This document shows, one piece after another, positions 11,531-23,037 of a stretch of 64,000 bases of DNA. The notes beneath the pieces were generated by a model, which saw only the letters and a program-made list of their open reading frames with translations, did not search any database and was not told the DNA's origin. Position 1 is the first letter of the stretch. Each line of letters begins with the position of its first letter. Made by a program: the position numbers and the translations under genes. Source of the DNA: Laetiporus sulphureus 93-53 (lineage: Eukaryota; Basidiomycota; Agaricomycetes; Polyporales; Laetiporaceae); assembly GCF_001632365.1 (NCBI RefSeq), contig NW_024468512.1, positions 143,162 to 207,161 of the forward strand, in the 5' to 3' direction.

Positions 11531-12338
11531 ATGACATTCGAACACACTTCCCCCGCCCCCTCGTCACCATTGGCGGGCACGCCTCCATCTCTGACGAGTA
11601 ACTCTGGCACAGCGACGCCCCAGCGCACGAACACGCTCGTGATCGCGCAGCTTCCACCGACCTTTTTCGAGGCGATTGTGCTAGACACATTGCGTAGACA
11701 TTTTGGGACATACGGGTCTATATACGCGTGGGCGCCGTTGAAGTCCTTTGCGAGGATCATTTTGGTGTATTACTCTGAGGATGATGCAGAACAAGCCAAG
11801 GATGCTTGCGACAGGCTGCTCGTAGGCCCATCGGAGGATAGGTCGGTGCCTTGTCGCTCTTGCTGGATATGCCTGTGTGCTGACGGATGTGACACTCAGC
11901 CCAGCAGCTTTGCTTAGGGTATACCGTGCAGACCGCACGACTATCGTCGTGAACGAAGCAGAATACGATAACATCCATCTACGTCCCCCGAAGCTCGAGA
12001 AGAACTTCCTTATCTCGCCACCGGGGTCCCCGCCGGTTGGATGGGAACCCATACTCGAACATCCACCGAACGCGACGCCGCTCGCGGAGGACTTGATGAC
12101 CGCATTACGGCATTTACAGCTACAGGAGGAGCACCGCGATCGCCCCCCGGGCGTCGAGGTGCTGCTTGAGCCGGAGGACGGTGTGGGCATCAGCGTGTAT
12201 GTGGAAGACTGCGACGGCGGTGAGGGCGGCGCATCAGCAGTGGAGGAGGACTGGAATTATGGCGAGACATCGCCAGCGCGTGCGCAGTGGAGGCCGATGC
12301 CAACTTCGATGCCGCCTACGATGCATGTTGGGGCTTGA
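11531..12338 (+). CDS. RCN1: calcipressin, regulator of calcineurin
   Basis: Two exons: join(11531..11841,11918..12338), 243 residues. Residues about 35-105 form an RRM-like fold with a degenerate RNP region (FGTYGSIYAWAPLKSFARI), as in all calcipressins. The family hallmark follows: a LRPPKLEKNFLISPPGSPP segment leading into VGWEP, the phosphorylatable SP-repeat that docks on calcineurin. The last 100 residues are acidic (EPEDGVG, EDCDGGEGG). The protein both inhibits and, when phosphorylated, can assist the Ca2+/calmodulin phosphatase that drives fungal stress and growth responses. The splice uses the acceptor TTGCTTAG at 11911-11917; other acceptors give an early stop. The donor GTCGGT is weak but it is the only one that keeps the frame. 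Confidence 0.9.
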
Positions 12339-13291
12339 GCACCCGACTCATATCATAGAGGTGAGCGAATGTTCCGAACGTCAGGTTCTCGTAAGTATCA
12401 TTTTGTATGATGACAACTTCTCAGACCTGTACCGATAACCTTTTGGGTAGTGAGGATACCTTATATTGCCAATATTCTCTCTGAACTTTCTGCATCTCGT
12501 GTTCTGCCTCGTGATAATGTTGAACTCATCGCTGACATCAACATTTCGATTAGGTTCCCGTACGTTATGCAGCGTCAGTATTATTCTCTATGGTGAGTGT
12601 CTCATCCGTCTTTCCATTCACTCCTTTCGGTGAGATGAGAATCATTCAGACCTGTTCTGACTCACAAATGGAGAAGAACCAAATACATTGCCAATTGTTC
12701 CTTCTGATCATTCATTTTCTTCGTCGCTACTTCTGCTCGAGCTTTCATGCTGACCTGCCCTCTCTCTTTTTGATAGGTATACTCTCAGATTTATTGTGTA
12801 TTCTGGAACGTGGACTCTTTTCTCGTGGGTACCATTCTTCGTTTTCGTGGATCATTGACGCTACCTGTCCAGTACTGTATTCTTCGTGCGCTGTCTCCAC
12901 GCGGACACTGTACTTCTATGCTGTAATGTATATAGACTACATTATACTTCAAATTTACAAGAAAAATTCGAACGCTGATATTGAGATCATCTTGTTTGAC
13001 TGCCTCAAAGATTTCTCCCAACCTGATGTCGACCGGGAGAATTAGAGCTAGAGTTTCTCAACGACATATGGCATGGTACTGTATTGCAGCATTAATATCG
13101 ATACATGAAGATTAATACAACCGGGATATGTAGGCGAGAGCTACAGATCGTAACGAATGGCGTGCAGAGGCATATCCGCAAAAGTCTGCATGATATCCAG
13201 CCCAAATCGTCCAGTCCAGGGAAGGAGAAAACAAAAGTCTCAGGGCCCTGCCCACATAAAGTGCAAAGAAAAGAGTTCTACAAAGTTCACT
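12339..13291. other. AT-rich spacer between convergent genes
   Basis: About 950 bases between two stop codons. It is visibly richer in A and T than its neighbours. A 151-codon plus-strand frame (12590-13045), rich in Phe, Ile and Leu, is a by-product of the T-rich composition and has no family features. Long 3' UTRs are the simplest content. Confidence 0.5.
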
Positions 13292-16200
13292 TCATCGTAA
13301 GAAAGGATTATTAGAGCGTGAACCGCCAGTATGCGAAGGCGCGAGCAGATCCCGCTGTTGCGTCACCGACCGCGCGTACTCCTGCGCAGGCGTTAGCGCT
13401 CTCGCCTGCTCCAACCGCTCATCCGAGGCGTATGTCATATCTGAGAATCGTGATGGCAACAAGTCCCTCGGATTTCGCACCGGCTGGCGGGGCTGCGGCG
13501 CCCGGCGTGGGTAGCCAGTCACCTGCGTATATATCGAGTCCGTCGTGAGCGAGACACCCGACGTCCGGCGCTGGTGTCGCGGAGGTCGCTGGACATTGTC
13601 GTCCTCGTAGTTGCGCAGCGAAGGCAGTGGCTCCGGTTGGTAGCGCGACTTCTCCATAACAAAAGACAGCGGATACCTCGCCCCCTCCGCCTCGCGCAGC
13701 TTCTCGAGCTTGACGTCCTCGAACGACTCTTCGTCAGGCACGACGTGAGGCTGGTGCCGCGGTCCGCGCCGGAAGAACCGCACGAGGCGCCACCGCCAGC
13801 CCTGTGGCCGGTCGAGGCTCTTCGCCAATGCGAACTTGCGCGTCGCCTGCACGCGCTTCTTGCGCATGCGCTGCCGCCAGAGCATGACGATGATAAAGAA
13901 GATGAAGGCGCAGCCGAGCACCATGAGCATGATCTCCCACCATGCGAGGGAGGTGGTAGTAGTGCTTGTACGGGAGGTTGTGTCTGATGCGCTGGTCGTG
14001 TCGGATGATGATGAGACGAGACTGGAGAGGCAGATCCCAAGACCGGTCACGACGCTACTGGAATTGCCACAGTCCGCGTCAACACACGTCCCTCCACGCA
14101 AGACCTGACTCGAGCTTGAGCACGCAAGACAATTTCCCGATCCCGAGCCGGAGCAACTGGAACAGCTCGAGTCGCACGACACGCAAGAGGAAGACGTCGT
14201 GTCGAAGAACTCTGACTGCGAGCATGTCGGAAGGCAGCGGCCATTGTCGAGAACCGGGCGGTCAGAGTTACAGCTGGAGCACTGGTTGAAGGAGCCGCCG
14301 GAGCAACTAGCACAATCTGGGTGGCAGGCGAGGCAAGAGCCAGAAGAGCTGAACGTGCCCGATGGGCAGGATGATACGCAACTGCCGTCAGACGCTAGTT
14401 TGCTATCCGAGCACGATAAGCAGAAGGTTGATGACCCCACGCAGGTGCTGCAGGAAGAGTCACAAGCTAGACATGAACAGTTAGAGGCGCACAAGCGATT
14501 CAGTAATCGACCGTGCTCACCGGTACATGTCAAATTATCCGTGGGACTGAGGAACGTTCCCGATGGACAGCTCTCCACGCATGCCCCATCCGATAGCACG
14601 TATCCAGCAACGCAGTCGGTGCACGTTGCTTCATTGGTCGTCGATGCCGCCGAGAAGCCCGCAATCTCACACTTTGTGCACTTTGCCGGGCAACCTAAAA
14701 AATACCGGTTAGCTGCTCGTTTCCTCGCCCATGATGCACCAGCAGAGAGGTACCCACTGTCGCACTCGAACTTGTTGTTGTTCCCAATCATGACTGAGTT
14801 CTCGCACACGCCATCGCTGTTCGTGGACACGCAGCTGCCGTTCAGCTTGTAAGACCCCGAAGCACAGATGATGCAATCGTTCGATGTCGCCCCGTTGCAG
14901 GTCTGACACGAGGTTGAACACGTTACACAGGTTGTGCCATTACTGAAGCTTCCGTCTGGACACACGGTGCCGCTCGATGTTGTTTGTTGAAGCGCATTGC
15001 ACTCAGTCGCATCATCCGAGCTCCGGCTGAATCCAGACGAGCAGGTTATGCAGTCGCCTGTGCCATCCGCGCACTCCGTGCATCCTAGCCCACAGACTGA
15101 TGACCATGAGCAAGAGCAACAATTCCCGAGCAGCTGTTGAATACTCACTTTCGCAGTTCCCACTCGAATCCAGGAAAAATCCCGCCGCGCACGTCGCACA
15201 CGCCGTGCCATTCGACGCGGTTGTCCATCCCGCATTGCACGTGCACTCGCCGTTGCTTTCACATACACCATTGATGCAATTGCACGTCGACGGCAGATCG
15301 CTGACCTCGAACTGCAGGCACTTGCCGGTACCCTGCAAGCCATCGTCACAATCAGCACAACCTGCGGGGCAGGCCAAGCAGTCCGGTCCGAAACGGTTTG
15401 ACTCGCACGACTCGCACTGCGAGCCGGTAAAACCTGCCTTGCACTCGCAAGTACCTGAGGACGTGCACACGCCGGCGCTCGAACACGCGGGAGAGCAAGA
15501 GGAGGACTCCATGCCGAGCAAAGTGAGTGGGCTGCTTATTGTGCTGGAAGGCAGCTGGGAAAGGTCAGGCACGGCATCCCAGAAGATGACACGGTTGTCT
15601 GAGGTGCTGCCAGAGAAAGATGCCCACATATTTGAGGCAAGTGCGAAAGAGCCTGCAGACAGCTCCTTGGAGGTGTTCGCGGTCGAAGCATTTGTGTTTA
15701 GCGCAGTAAAGGAAGCGGAGCCGGAATAGTTCGCGTCTGCGTATGTGATGATACCAGCCTCGAGAGCCAAATCGAGAGGGAGTGAGATGGTCTTGTTGGC
15801 TGAGAACCCAGTTGAAGGTGAAAGCGTAGAATTGGAGGACGTGAGTAGGTCATGAAGCACTTCGGGATTGCTCGTGGATGTGTAAGTGTCAGGAAGGAGT
15901 TGCAGGCTGTAACTCGATCCCGACAATGTGGCCCCAACTGTGCTGTTGTCAACGTCGCGTTCAAGTGCATATTGCTGCGTGAAGCTTACTGGTGATATTC
16001 GCGAACCCTTCAACGCATTGTCCCGCAACGCAGACATATGATACAGAATCGGCAGCGGCTATACCACTTCGTAAGGACCCGAACAGTCAATCAAAAGACA
16101 CTACTCACCAACAGACGCGCCGTAAAGGAACGGAATTGCGAAGAGACTAGCGAACATGGCGGGCCCGCCGATGGTGGAGAGGGGGAAGGACACGAAGAGG

Positions 16201-16547
16201 AAGGCGTAAAGCAGCCAGCGCCGCACTCTGAAGAGGCGTATACTCGGGTCGTTATTGCCATGGTTGCGTTGTTTTTGTTGTGAACTCTGGAGATTGGAGA
16301 GCAGGCGTAGGTTATTGTCTTCGACGTTCCATTGTATTCGTGTATGGTAAGCGCCGGGCTGGCGACAGCCGATGAATGAGCAGTGCTGAGGCCATTCTAG
16401 GAGATCACAAATGATCGTGCGCCTCGAGATTATTTGCTTCTTATAAGTTTGCAGGACGGAGCAATGACCACGATATTGAGCAATATTGAGGCGCCTGAGC
16501 GCCGTGGTACTAGCTAGCAAACTCACAGGAATAAATGAAGTTATCAA
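13292..16547 (-). CDS. cysteine-rich (furin/EGF-like repeat) single-pass membrane protein
   Basis: Proposed exons: complement(join(13292..14466,14521..14694,14740..15084,15149..15937,15990..16007,16109..16547)), about 979 residues; the true start is uncertain, because 16547 is only the most distal in-frame ATG. A hydrophobic N-terminal segment (SLFAIPFLYGASVGG) is followed by an Asn/Ser-rich domain, an EGF module (CECKAGFTGSQC), and many CxxC/CxxxC repeats of growth-factor-receptor type. Then come a Ser/Thr stalk, a clear membrane helix (WWEIMLMVLGCAFIFFIIVM), a basic stop-transfer run and about 180 cytosolic residues ending SNNPFLR. Two introns (45 and 54 nt) have no in-frame stop and would be missed by ORF calling. 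Ligand unknown; a cell-surface sensor or wall protein is an inference. Confidence 0.83.
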
Positions 16548-17002
16548 GCTTGGTTAGCATCGCATTGCGTCTCGCGGATACTCAGACAGTAAGCAGGCTG
16601 ATATTGAGATGTGGAAGCTCCTCGTTGTGGCGTGGGCCACCACGGTCAGCGGCCCCGGGCCAATGGCAATACCACACACTCTCATTATACTTGTCGATGC
16701 TGCATGCATCAACATATCGGGCTCTTGTCAGTATTGTATATGCACGAGAGGGATGACAATATATATTCGCACCAAATGGCCACAGCGAAGCCGTGCCAAG
16801 ATGGCGGTGTCCATGGACAATGCATTGAGGTATCTAGAAATGGTATGCATACAGTATACTAATCCGCAGGAATATAGCAATCATGATATAAAGCGATCTA
16901 AATAGGTGACATGTGCACATGCAAGCACTCCTCATTCCGCATCCCTGGCATCTGTGGATTGTGGTATGAAGCTTGAGATATTGCAGGCGGGAATGCGCCG
17001 TG
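16548..17002. other. spacer upstream of the cysteine-rich gene
   Basis: 455 bases with the YPT1 3' UTR and the promoter (and perhaps a first exon) of the cysteine-rich protein gene. Nothing else is recognisable. Confidence 0.45.
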
Positions 17003-18105
17003 TTAACAGCTGCATCCTCCTGAATTGTGGTCATCTAGGCTTCGTCCCGGTGTAATCACGCCTGCCTTGGATCCGCCGGCAGTCTCGGAAGGCGTGTCCA
17101 GGCTAACGTGCAGGATGTACTAAGCCTCCACAATTGAACCCGAGGAGGAGTGCGACCGTACCTATCCTTAATTTGTTTCGACATGGTTAGGAAAGCTTCT
17201 TCGACATTCGTCGATGTCTTTGCAGAGGTCTCCACGAATGGGATTTCTAGCTGATCAGCGAATTCCTATGACAGTGCAATATATGAGCGGCAAGTGACTT
17301 GATGAATTAAGTGAAGCAGGGAGGGAGAAGGCAGGATAGAACACTTCACACCTTCGCTGCATCGTATTCGACGACCCTCCGTTCAGCGAGATCAGACTTG
17401 TTACCTATGAGGAGCTTCTTCACGGTCTCAGACCCATATCGCTCAATCTCCTGCAACCAGCCCTTCACATTCTGGAACGACTCTGTCGGCCGTTACAGCA
17501 GGAGAATGCGTTCGTGTAACACATGAGCCGCTATATGCGTGAGATAGGAAACGAGGACACACACCGCCGTCTGTCACATCGTACACGACGATGATACCGT
17601 GTGCCCCTCGGTAGTATGCGGCGGCAATTGTACGAAAGCGTTCTTGGCCTGGCCGCATTGACAGCCTATCAGTCAAATTGAGACTAATTCGGGGAGCGGG
17701 CGCACCTGCTGTGTCCCACTGCGGATGCCCACGTTCCAAGGTCAGCATTCTGGTTTTTATCCATTGCTCACGTGCAGCCGTAATCCTCAAGAACACCCTT
17801 GACCGCGTTCGTCTCGGTCTCGAGCATTCCCATCGCTGAGAATTAAGAGAGCAGATTCGCGACTCACGATCTGCAGCTTTATCGTTTTCCCTTCGAAGTC
17901 AATCGTACGAATCTTGAAGTCGACGCCAATCGTACTCAAGTAGCTGTCTGTGAACGCATCCTCGGCAAATCGTAGTAGCAAACAGGACTTCCGAGCAACT
18001 TAGCATACGTCCTATAACCTTCACAGAGAATCGAGCGCTCACTTTCCCGACGCCAGAATCACCGATGAGCAGCAGCTTGAAGAGGTAGTCGTAGCCGTCA
18101 GGCAT
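17003..18105 (-). CDS. YPT1: Rab1-family GTPase Ypt1
   Basis: Seven exons: complement(join(17003..17102,17162..17265,17352..17482,17565..17648,17706..17718,17868..17987,18043..18105)), 204 residues, the usual size. All nucleotide-binding motifs are present: GDSGVGKS (split by intron 1), the effector loop [20 protein letters not shown] and ETSAKT. The C-terminus is GGCSC, a CxC geranylgeranylation signal. [14 protein letters not shown] is diagnostic of Rab1/Ypt1, which drives ER-to-Golgi transport and autophagosome formation. The third exon is only 13 nt and encodes WDTA plus one base of the Gly codon; it follows a 149-nt intron, long for this window. Start codon chosen because [10 protein letters not shown] is the family N-terminus. 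Confidence 0.97.
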
Positions 18106-18774
18106 GGTGTCTCGTGGTATGCAGCAGTGCTTGAAATGAACAGGAAGATAGCAATGGGATATTGGCAAGTGTGTAAGAATCAAGCCGTGTGCGATGCAAA
18201 GCCAAATATCCCTGCCGCCTGACTAGGATTAGCGTGCACCGCCTTGCGGTCAGCGTTATTGACGACGATGCCGAACAGCGTCGAGCTGATCGCGCTGCGT
18301 GCCGTCTCCGAGAACTGTCGGAACGCAGTCGAGATCAGAGATGGTTGCCAGGGAAGTGATGCCATCACGCGAGCTGCGGCGTCGGGCGTGCAGCACGTGG
18401 CCGCGTTTGCGTGACGCGTCTATCCAGCGCCACAGCAGCACGTGGCCTCGGCAACGTCCGCCTACGGAATGGGACTTGCGAAGCCTTATCCAAGGGGCTA
18501 AAATCCGATTTATGCCCGCCCCTTGGCCTTATCCCCACCACTGCTCCGTTGCTATTCATAACGATATTCAACGCATTTGATGGCGTGTGTTATCGCAAGC
18601 GCTAGACGGCTGAAGGCGGACTCGCACGGAGCGTATCAAACTGGGCAGTGCAAACGCGGATTGTGAACTCGTCGGACTGGATCGTGACAAGGATCAATCA
18701 TTGGCATCCAATAATATCCGTGTGCTTCACATTTTACAAGTGCTGTCCCAAAGGCAACACCGAAAATTATCGCA
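18106..18774. other. divergent promoter region, YPT1 and REV1
   Basis: 669 bases between two divergent ATGs. Small overlapping ORFs (18180-18605) have no recognisable content. No TATA box stands out. Confidence 0.5.
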
Positions 18775-21700
18775 ATGCCGACGCCTGGAAGTGCATCCTC
18801 GGACTACTATGGGGATGACGATCCTGAGTTTCTGCAAGCATTGAATGAAGTTTCACTGGACGGTCAACTGCCTTCGCAAGGACCAAGTCAGACGAAGCCA
18901 GAGATATCACAAGATGCGACCGAGTTTGAGCTACCTCCTGCATCGCAACCGTCCCTGAAACGACGGCGACCTGTTGATGATGCAGAGGATGAACCAGATT
19001 CAAACTACCATCAAGTGCTGAAGTCGGTGGACGCGGACGCAGATGAGGGCTCTTACTTATCTTCTCACACCTATGGTGCCTCACGTTTTGGGGAATTTGG
19101 CGAGTACATGGCAAGAAAGCGTGCCAAGCTGCAGATTCAGAATGCAGAGATGGACACGGAAAGAGAGAGTGGTACGCCTAGGATCTTTCGAGGCTTGCAG
19201 ATCTACGTACGTTACTTGTTTGTCAAAGATCAATCAAAAATGGTTCATGTCTATACACAGATAAATGGCTGGACGGAACCATCTGTCCAAGACCTACGTC
19301 AAATGATCATACAGCATGGAGGGATCTATCATCCTTACCTTGACAAGAAGTCACTAGTGTGAGTGCTCACCCATCTATCACGAACATTAACCTGATAACT
19401 CCATACTAGTACTCATATCATCACTTGTTCCCTCACTCCCGCTAAGATCCGCGAATTCAAGCACATGAAGGTCGTCAGACCAAAATGGCTTATGGAAAGT
19501 GCGAAGGCTGGTCAGCTGCTTCCATGGCACGACTTCATCTTCAAGCCCGGAGATCGTCTTGAACCGTCTCAAGGCAAAAGGATCGCACAGAAGTCTCTGT
19601 TTGAAGGTTTCGTATCTCAGAATGCGACAAGACCTACGGGAGGATCAACAAGCTCTTGGGGAGACCAACCGCACCCTGTGGAAAAAGAAAAATCCCTCGA
19701 CGATGGCCAGCCTGCGGCAGGACCGTCACGCTTGACATCCGATATGCAACCAGATCCCATAACGCCACCGCAGACTCCGAAGAAAAAAGCGGGTAGCGTC
19801 TCCCCTCCCCTCTACACCACAGATCCTTCTACACCCGAACAAGCGGTTCGCGTCCCAGACTACGCCTCACCTTCATCAAATCGTAATGCCGAACGTGCAA
19901 TGGCAGATCCCGCATGGCGCGCCGCGCACACGTCAGTCGCGCCCGACTTCGTGCAGGGGTACTACAAGAACTCGCGTCTGCACCACTTGTCAACTTGGAA
20001 GGCGGAGCTGAAGGATCTCGTTGCAGAAGCTCAGGAGCGCGCTGAGAAGGGCGATGCGTCAGCATGGGGTCGCTTGCCGAGCTCTCAGGACCGGACTGCC
20101 GTGGAGAAGATCGTGGAGCAGAACATCGGACGGCGAGAGAGAGAAGGCATGGACGATGTGAGTATGCGGGGGGCACAGCTGGTCATGCGTTCTCTAAGCA
20201 AGGGAAAAGGGAAAGAGCGCGCGGTTGACAGTGATGAAGACCGTGTGATTATGCATTGTGACTTCGATAGTTTCTTTGTGTCTGCTGGGCTCATTGATCG
20301 ACCCGATCTGCGTGGCAAGCCTGTCGTCGTATGCCATTCGCAGGGCAATACGGGAGGAGGATCAAGCACTAGCGAGATTGCCAGTGCAAGTTATGAGGCT
20401 AGGAGTTTCGGCGTTAAGGGCGGCATGAGGTGCGTTGCCTCAATTTCTCATTGTTGCGCCGCCATTTTGAATGTGATACATGCAGTCTACAACAGGCCCG
20501 GAAGCTCTGTCCGACTTTGTTGACGATTCCTTATGAGTTCAAGAGGTCGGTTTCTCTATTAGTTCCTCTCTTGTTTATATGAACATTGATTGGCGGCTGA
20601 ATGGTAGGTATAAGCAGCTCTCACTGCAGTTCTACACCATCCTTTTGGCGCATGCGGATGACCTACAAGCAGTCTCGGTCGATGAAGCGCTCATAGACGT
20701 GACATGCAGTGTCCGTCGCATCAATAGGGAGATAGCCAATAGTCAGGATCCCGCTGCATCTCCCGCCGACCCTGCGCGGGACTTCGCTGAGGTCATCCGT
20801 GCGCAAGTGAAGAAGGCAACTGGTTGTGAAGTGAGTATTGGTATAGCTCACAACGTCATGCTTGCGCGTGTCGCCTCGCGCAAGGCAAAGCCAGCTGGGT
20901 CGCTCCATATATTGCCGAAGGATGCGCAAGAGATCCTCGCAACCCTCGACATTGATGATCTGCACGGCTTTGGATATTCCGCACGTCAGAAAGCTCTCGA
21001 GAAACTTGGCGCTACGACTCTCGGCGAGTTAGCGAAGAAGAGCAAGGCTGTTCTATGCGAGGCGCTCGGAAAAGGGACGGGAGAGACGTTGTACAAAGCC
21101 ATTCGAGGGATTGATGACCGCAAGCTGGAGTCGGACAAGCCACGCAAGTCCGTGTCGTGTGATATCAATGTGAGTCTTGTTCGCATTGCTCGTATCATGA
21201 GAAGATAGATGTTCATTAATGCTTCGCAGTATGGCATACGGTTCGAAAACAATGAGCAAGCCGAGGCGTTCATCTATCAAGTCTCGGAGGAAGTATCCCG
21301 ACGGCTCAACAACATCAATATGAAAGGCCGCTCCTTGACTTTGAAAATCCTGACACGCGATTCGAGCGCTCCGGTGGAGGCACCTAAGGTGTGTCATCAC
21401 TAAACATATTCACATGCCACACCATGACGCGAGAATGCAGTTCATGGGCCACGGTATATGTGAGTCGTTCAATAAGCAGGCGCCTTTGATCCCGCCTGGC
21501 GGACGAGCGACAAGCGACGAACGAATTATATGCGAGCACGCATGGAGATTGCTGAAGAGCTTCAACTTTGATCCCAGGGAGCTGCGCGGGATAGGCATAC
21601 AGATCCAGAAGCTAGAGAAAGCTGATGGGGAAACTGCGTCGGATGTCGGACAAGCGGTCCTGCCGTTCAAGCCGAAGGCCTCTGACGAAAAGGAAGCACC

Positions 21701-22760
21701 TACTGCACTGGAGCCCGCTGAAGACAAGGCTGCTGGAAACCCTGCCATTGTCGTCCAGCCGCCTTCACAGGACGATGACGAGATCCAGATCATCGACCTT
21801 ACCGAAACAGAAGTCCCGTCGATCAAGGCGGAAGTTGCTGATCTACCATCCTTGTCACAAGTTGACATGGCAGTCTTTGACGCTCTACCCGAGGATGTGC
21901 GTAAAGAGCTCGAGATAGAGTACAGTCGCAGGTCCGCTACGCCTGTGCTCGCGGAGCACCCGGCGCGTAGTCGCTCGCCTTCCATGCCCGTTGAACGCAA
22001 CCAGAAGATCATAGTCAAGGGAACGGATGTCAAGCGCATCACACAACAGCTGGCACCGCAGAACAGGCCGAGTGTCTCGCCCGCGAAGAGCAGACTGTTC
22101 ACGAAGCCGGTCGGGCCGTCTTCTGTCTACGTCTCAGAGAGAGAACTTCTCAAGTTGAATATCGATCCGGAGGTGTTCATCATGCTGCCGCCTGATTTGC
22201 AGCGGGAACAGCTGGCGATGGCGCGTGGCGTCAAGGCACCTGGCGTGTCGTTGTTCGCAGAACGTAAGGTGCTGAAGCCGAAGGTGATGTCGAAGTCTCC
22301 GTCAGTTCCATACTACCGTGCTCCGCCACCTCAAGCAATATACGTGCAGCCGCCCATACTGAAGCAGCAGGGCAAGGCGAAGGGTGACAAGCTCTACTTC
22401 ACTGAGACTGAAGACATCGAGCGGGTGATCGAGGCATGGGTGGACGGATTCCGAGAGCATCCACCAAACCAGCGAGACGTGGACTACTTCGCGAAGTTCC
22501 TCGTGCACTGTGCGGATGGTATGAAGTCTACTGACACAGGCATTGAGAAAGCGACGATGGTACTGAGGTGGTGGTTGGTGCTGTTGAGGCGGTACTTCGG
22601 CGTCTGGGAGCACGCTTCGAACGATGGCGTGCCAGATGCTGGAGGCGAGGTCACATCAGAGGTAGTCGGGCGCGCATGGTGGAAGGCGTTTCGAGAGGTG
22701 AAGCAGAAAATGGATGTAGTTGCCAGGAAGAAGTTCGGCGGCTGTTTGTCACTAAGATGA
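18775..22760 (+). CDS. REV1: DNA repair protein REV1 (Y-family dCMP transferase)
   Basis: Seven exons: join(18775..19206,19261..19358,19410..20429,20486..20545,20608..21169,21230..21388,21441..22760), 1216 residues. In order: a BRCT domain (about 140-240, ending in PKWLMESAKAGQLLPWHDF), a linker, and the Y-family polymerase (about 455-850) with MHCDFDSFF, the SVDEALIDVT metal site and GIAHNVMLARVASRKAKP. Two ubiquitin-binding motifs follow (VFDALPEDVRKEL near 920, VFIMLPPDLQREQL near 1018). The end, from about 1094, is the REV1 C-terminal domain that binds Rev7 and other Y polymerases. The protein inserts dCMP opposite lesions and scaffolds translesion synthesis at PCNA. An SDL/DLTE stretch (IQIIDLTETE) resembles a SUMO-interacting motif. 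Complete and apparently intact. Confidence 0.95.
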
Positions 22761-23037
22761 CCAGTGCAGTACTGTCTTCACTAAATAGTACATTAATGTT
22801 TGAATCATATGCCGGCACCACATGCATCCCTTACTGTGAGGGTTCTCTTTCTCGCGCGGTACTTGATGGTGGCTGCTTTCTGCAATGCCACGCTGAGCTT
22901 ACTCACCTGACCAGTTACTAGGTTCAGTACATATATGATGGCCGACGCTATATGTTGATCTGGTACTACTATCGCTACGCTATATAGTTTCCACCAGCAC
23001 AGGATCGCGACATTCTACTATTGAACGATAGGCAACG

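Noticed and set aside
12590..13045. 151-codon ORF rich in Phe, Ile and Leu
   Set aside because: It follows from T-rich DNA between two convergent genes; no motif, no splice partners.
13519..14040. 173-codon ORF with Arg/Ser-rich protein, same strand as the cysteine-rich gene
   Set aside because: It is a frame-shifted shadow of the cytosolic tail of that gene.
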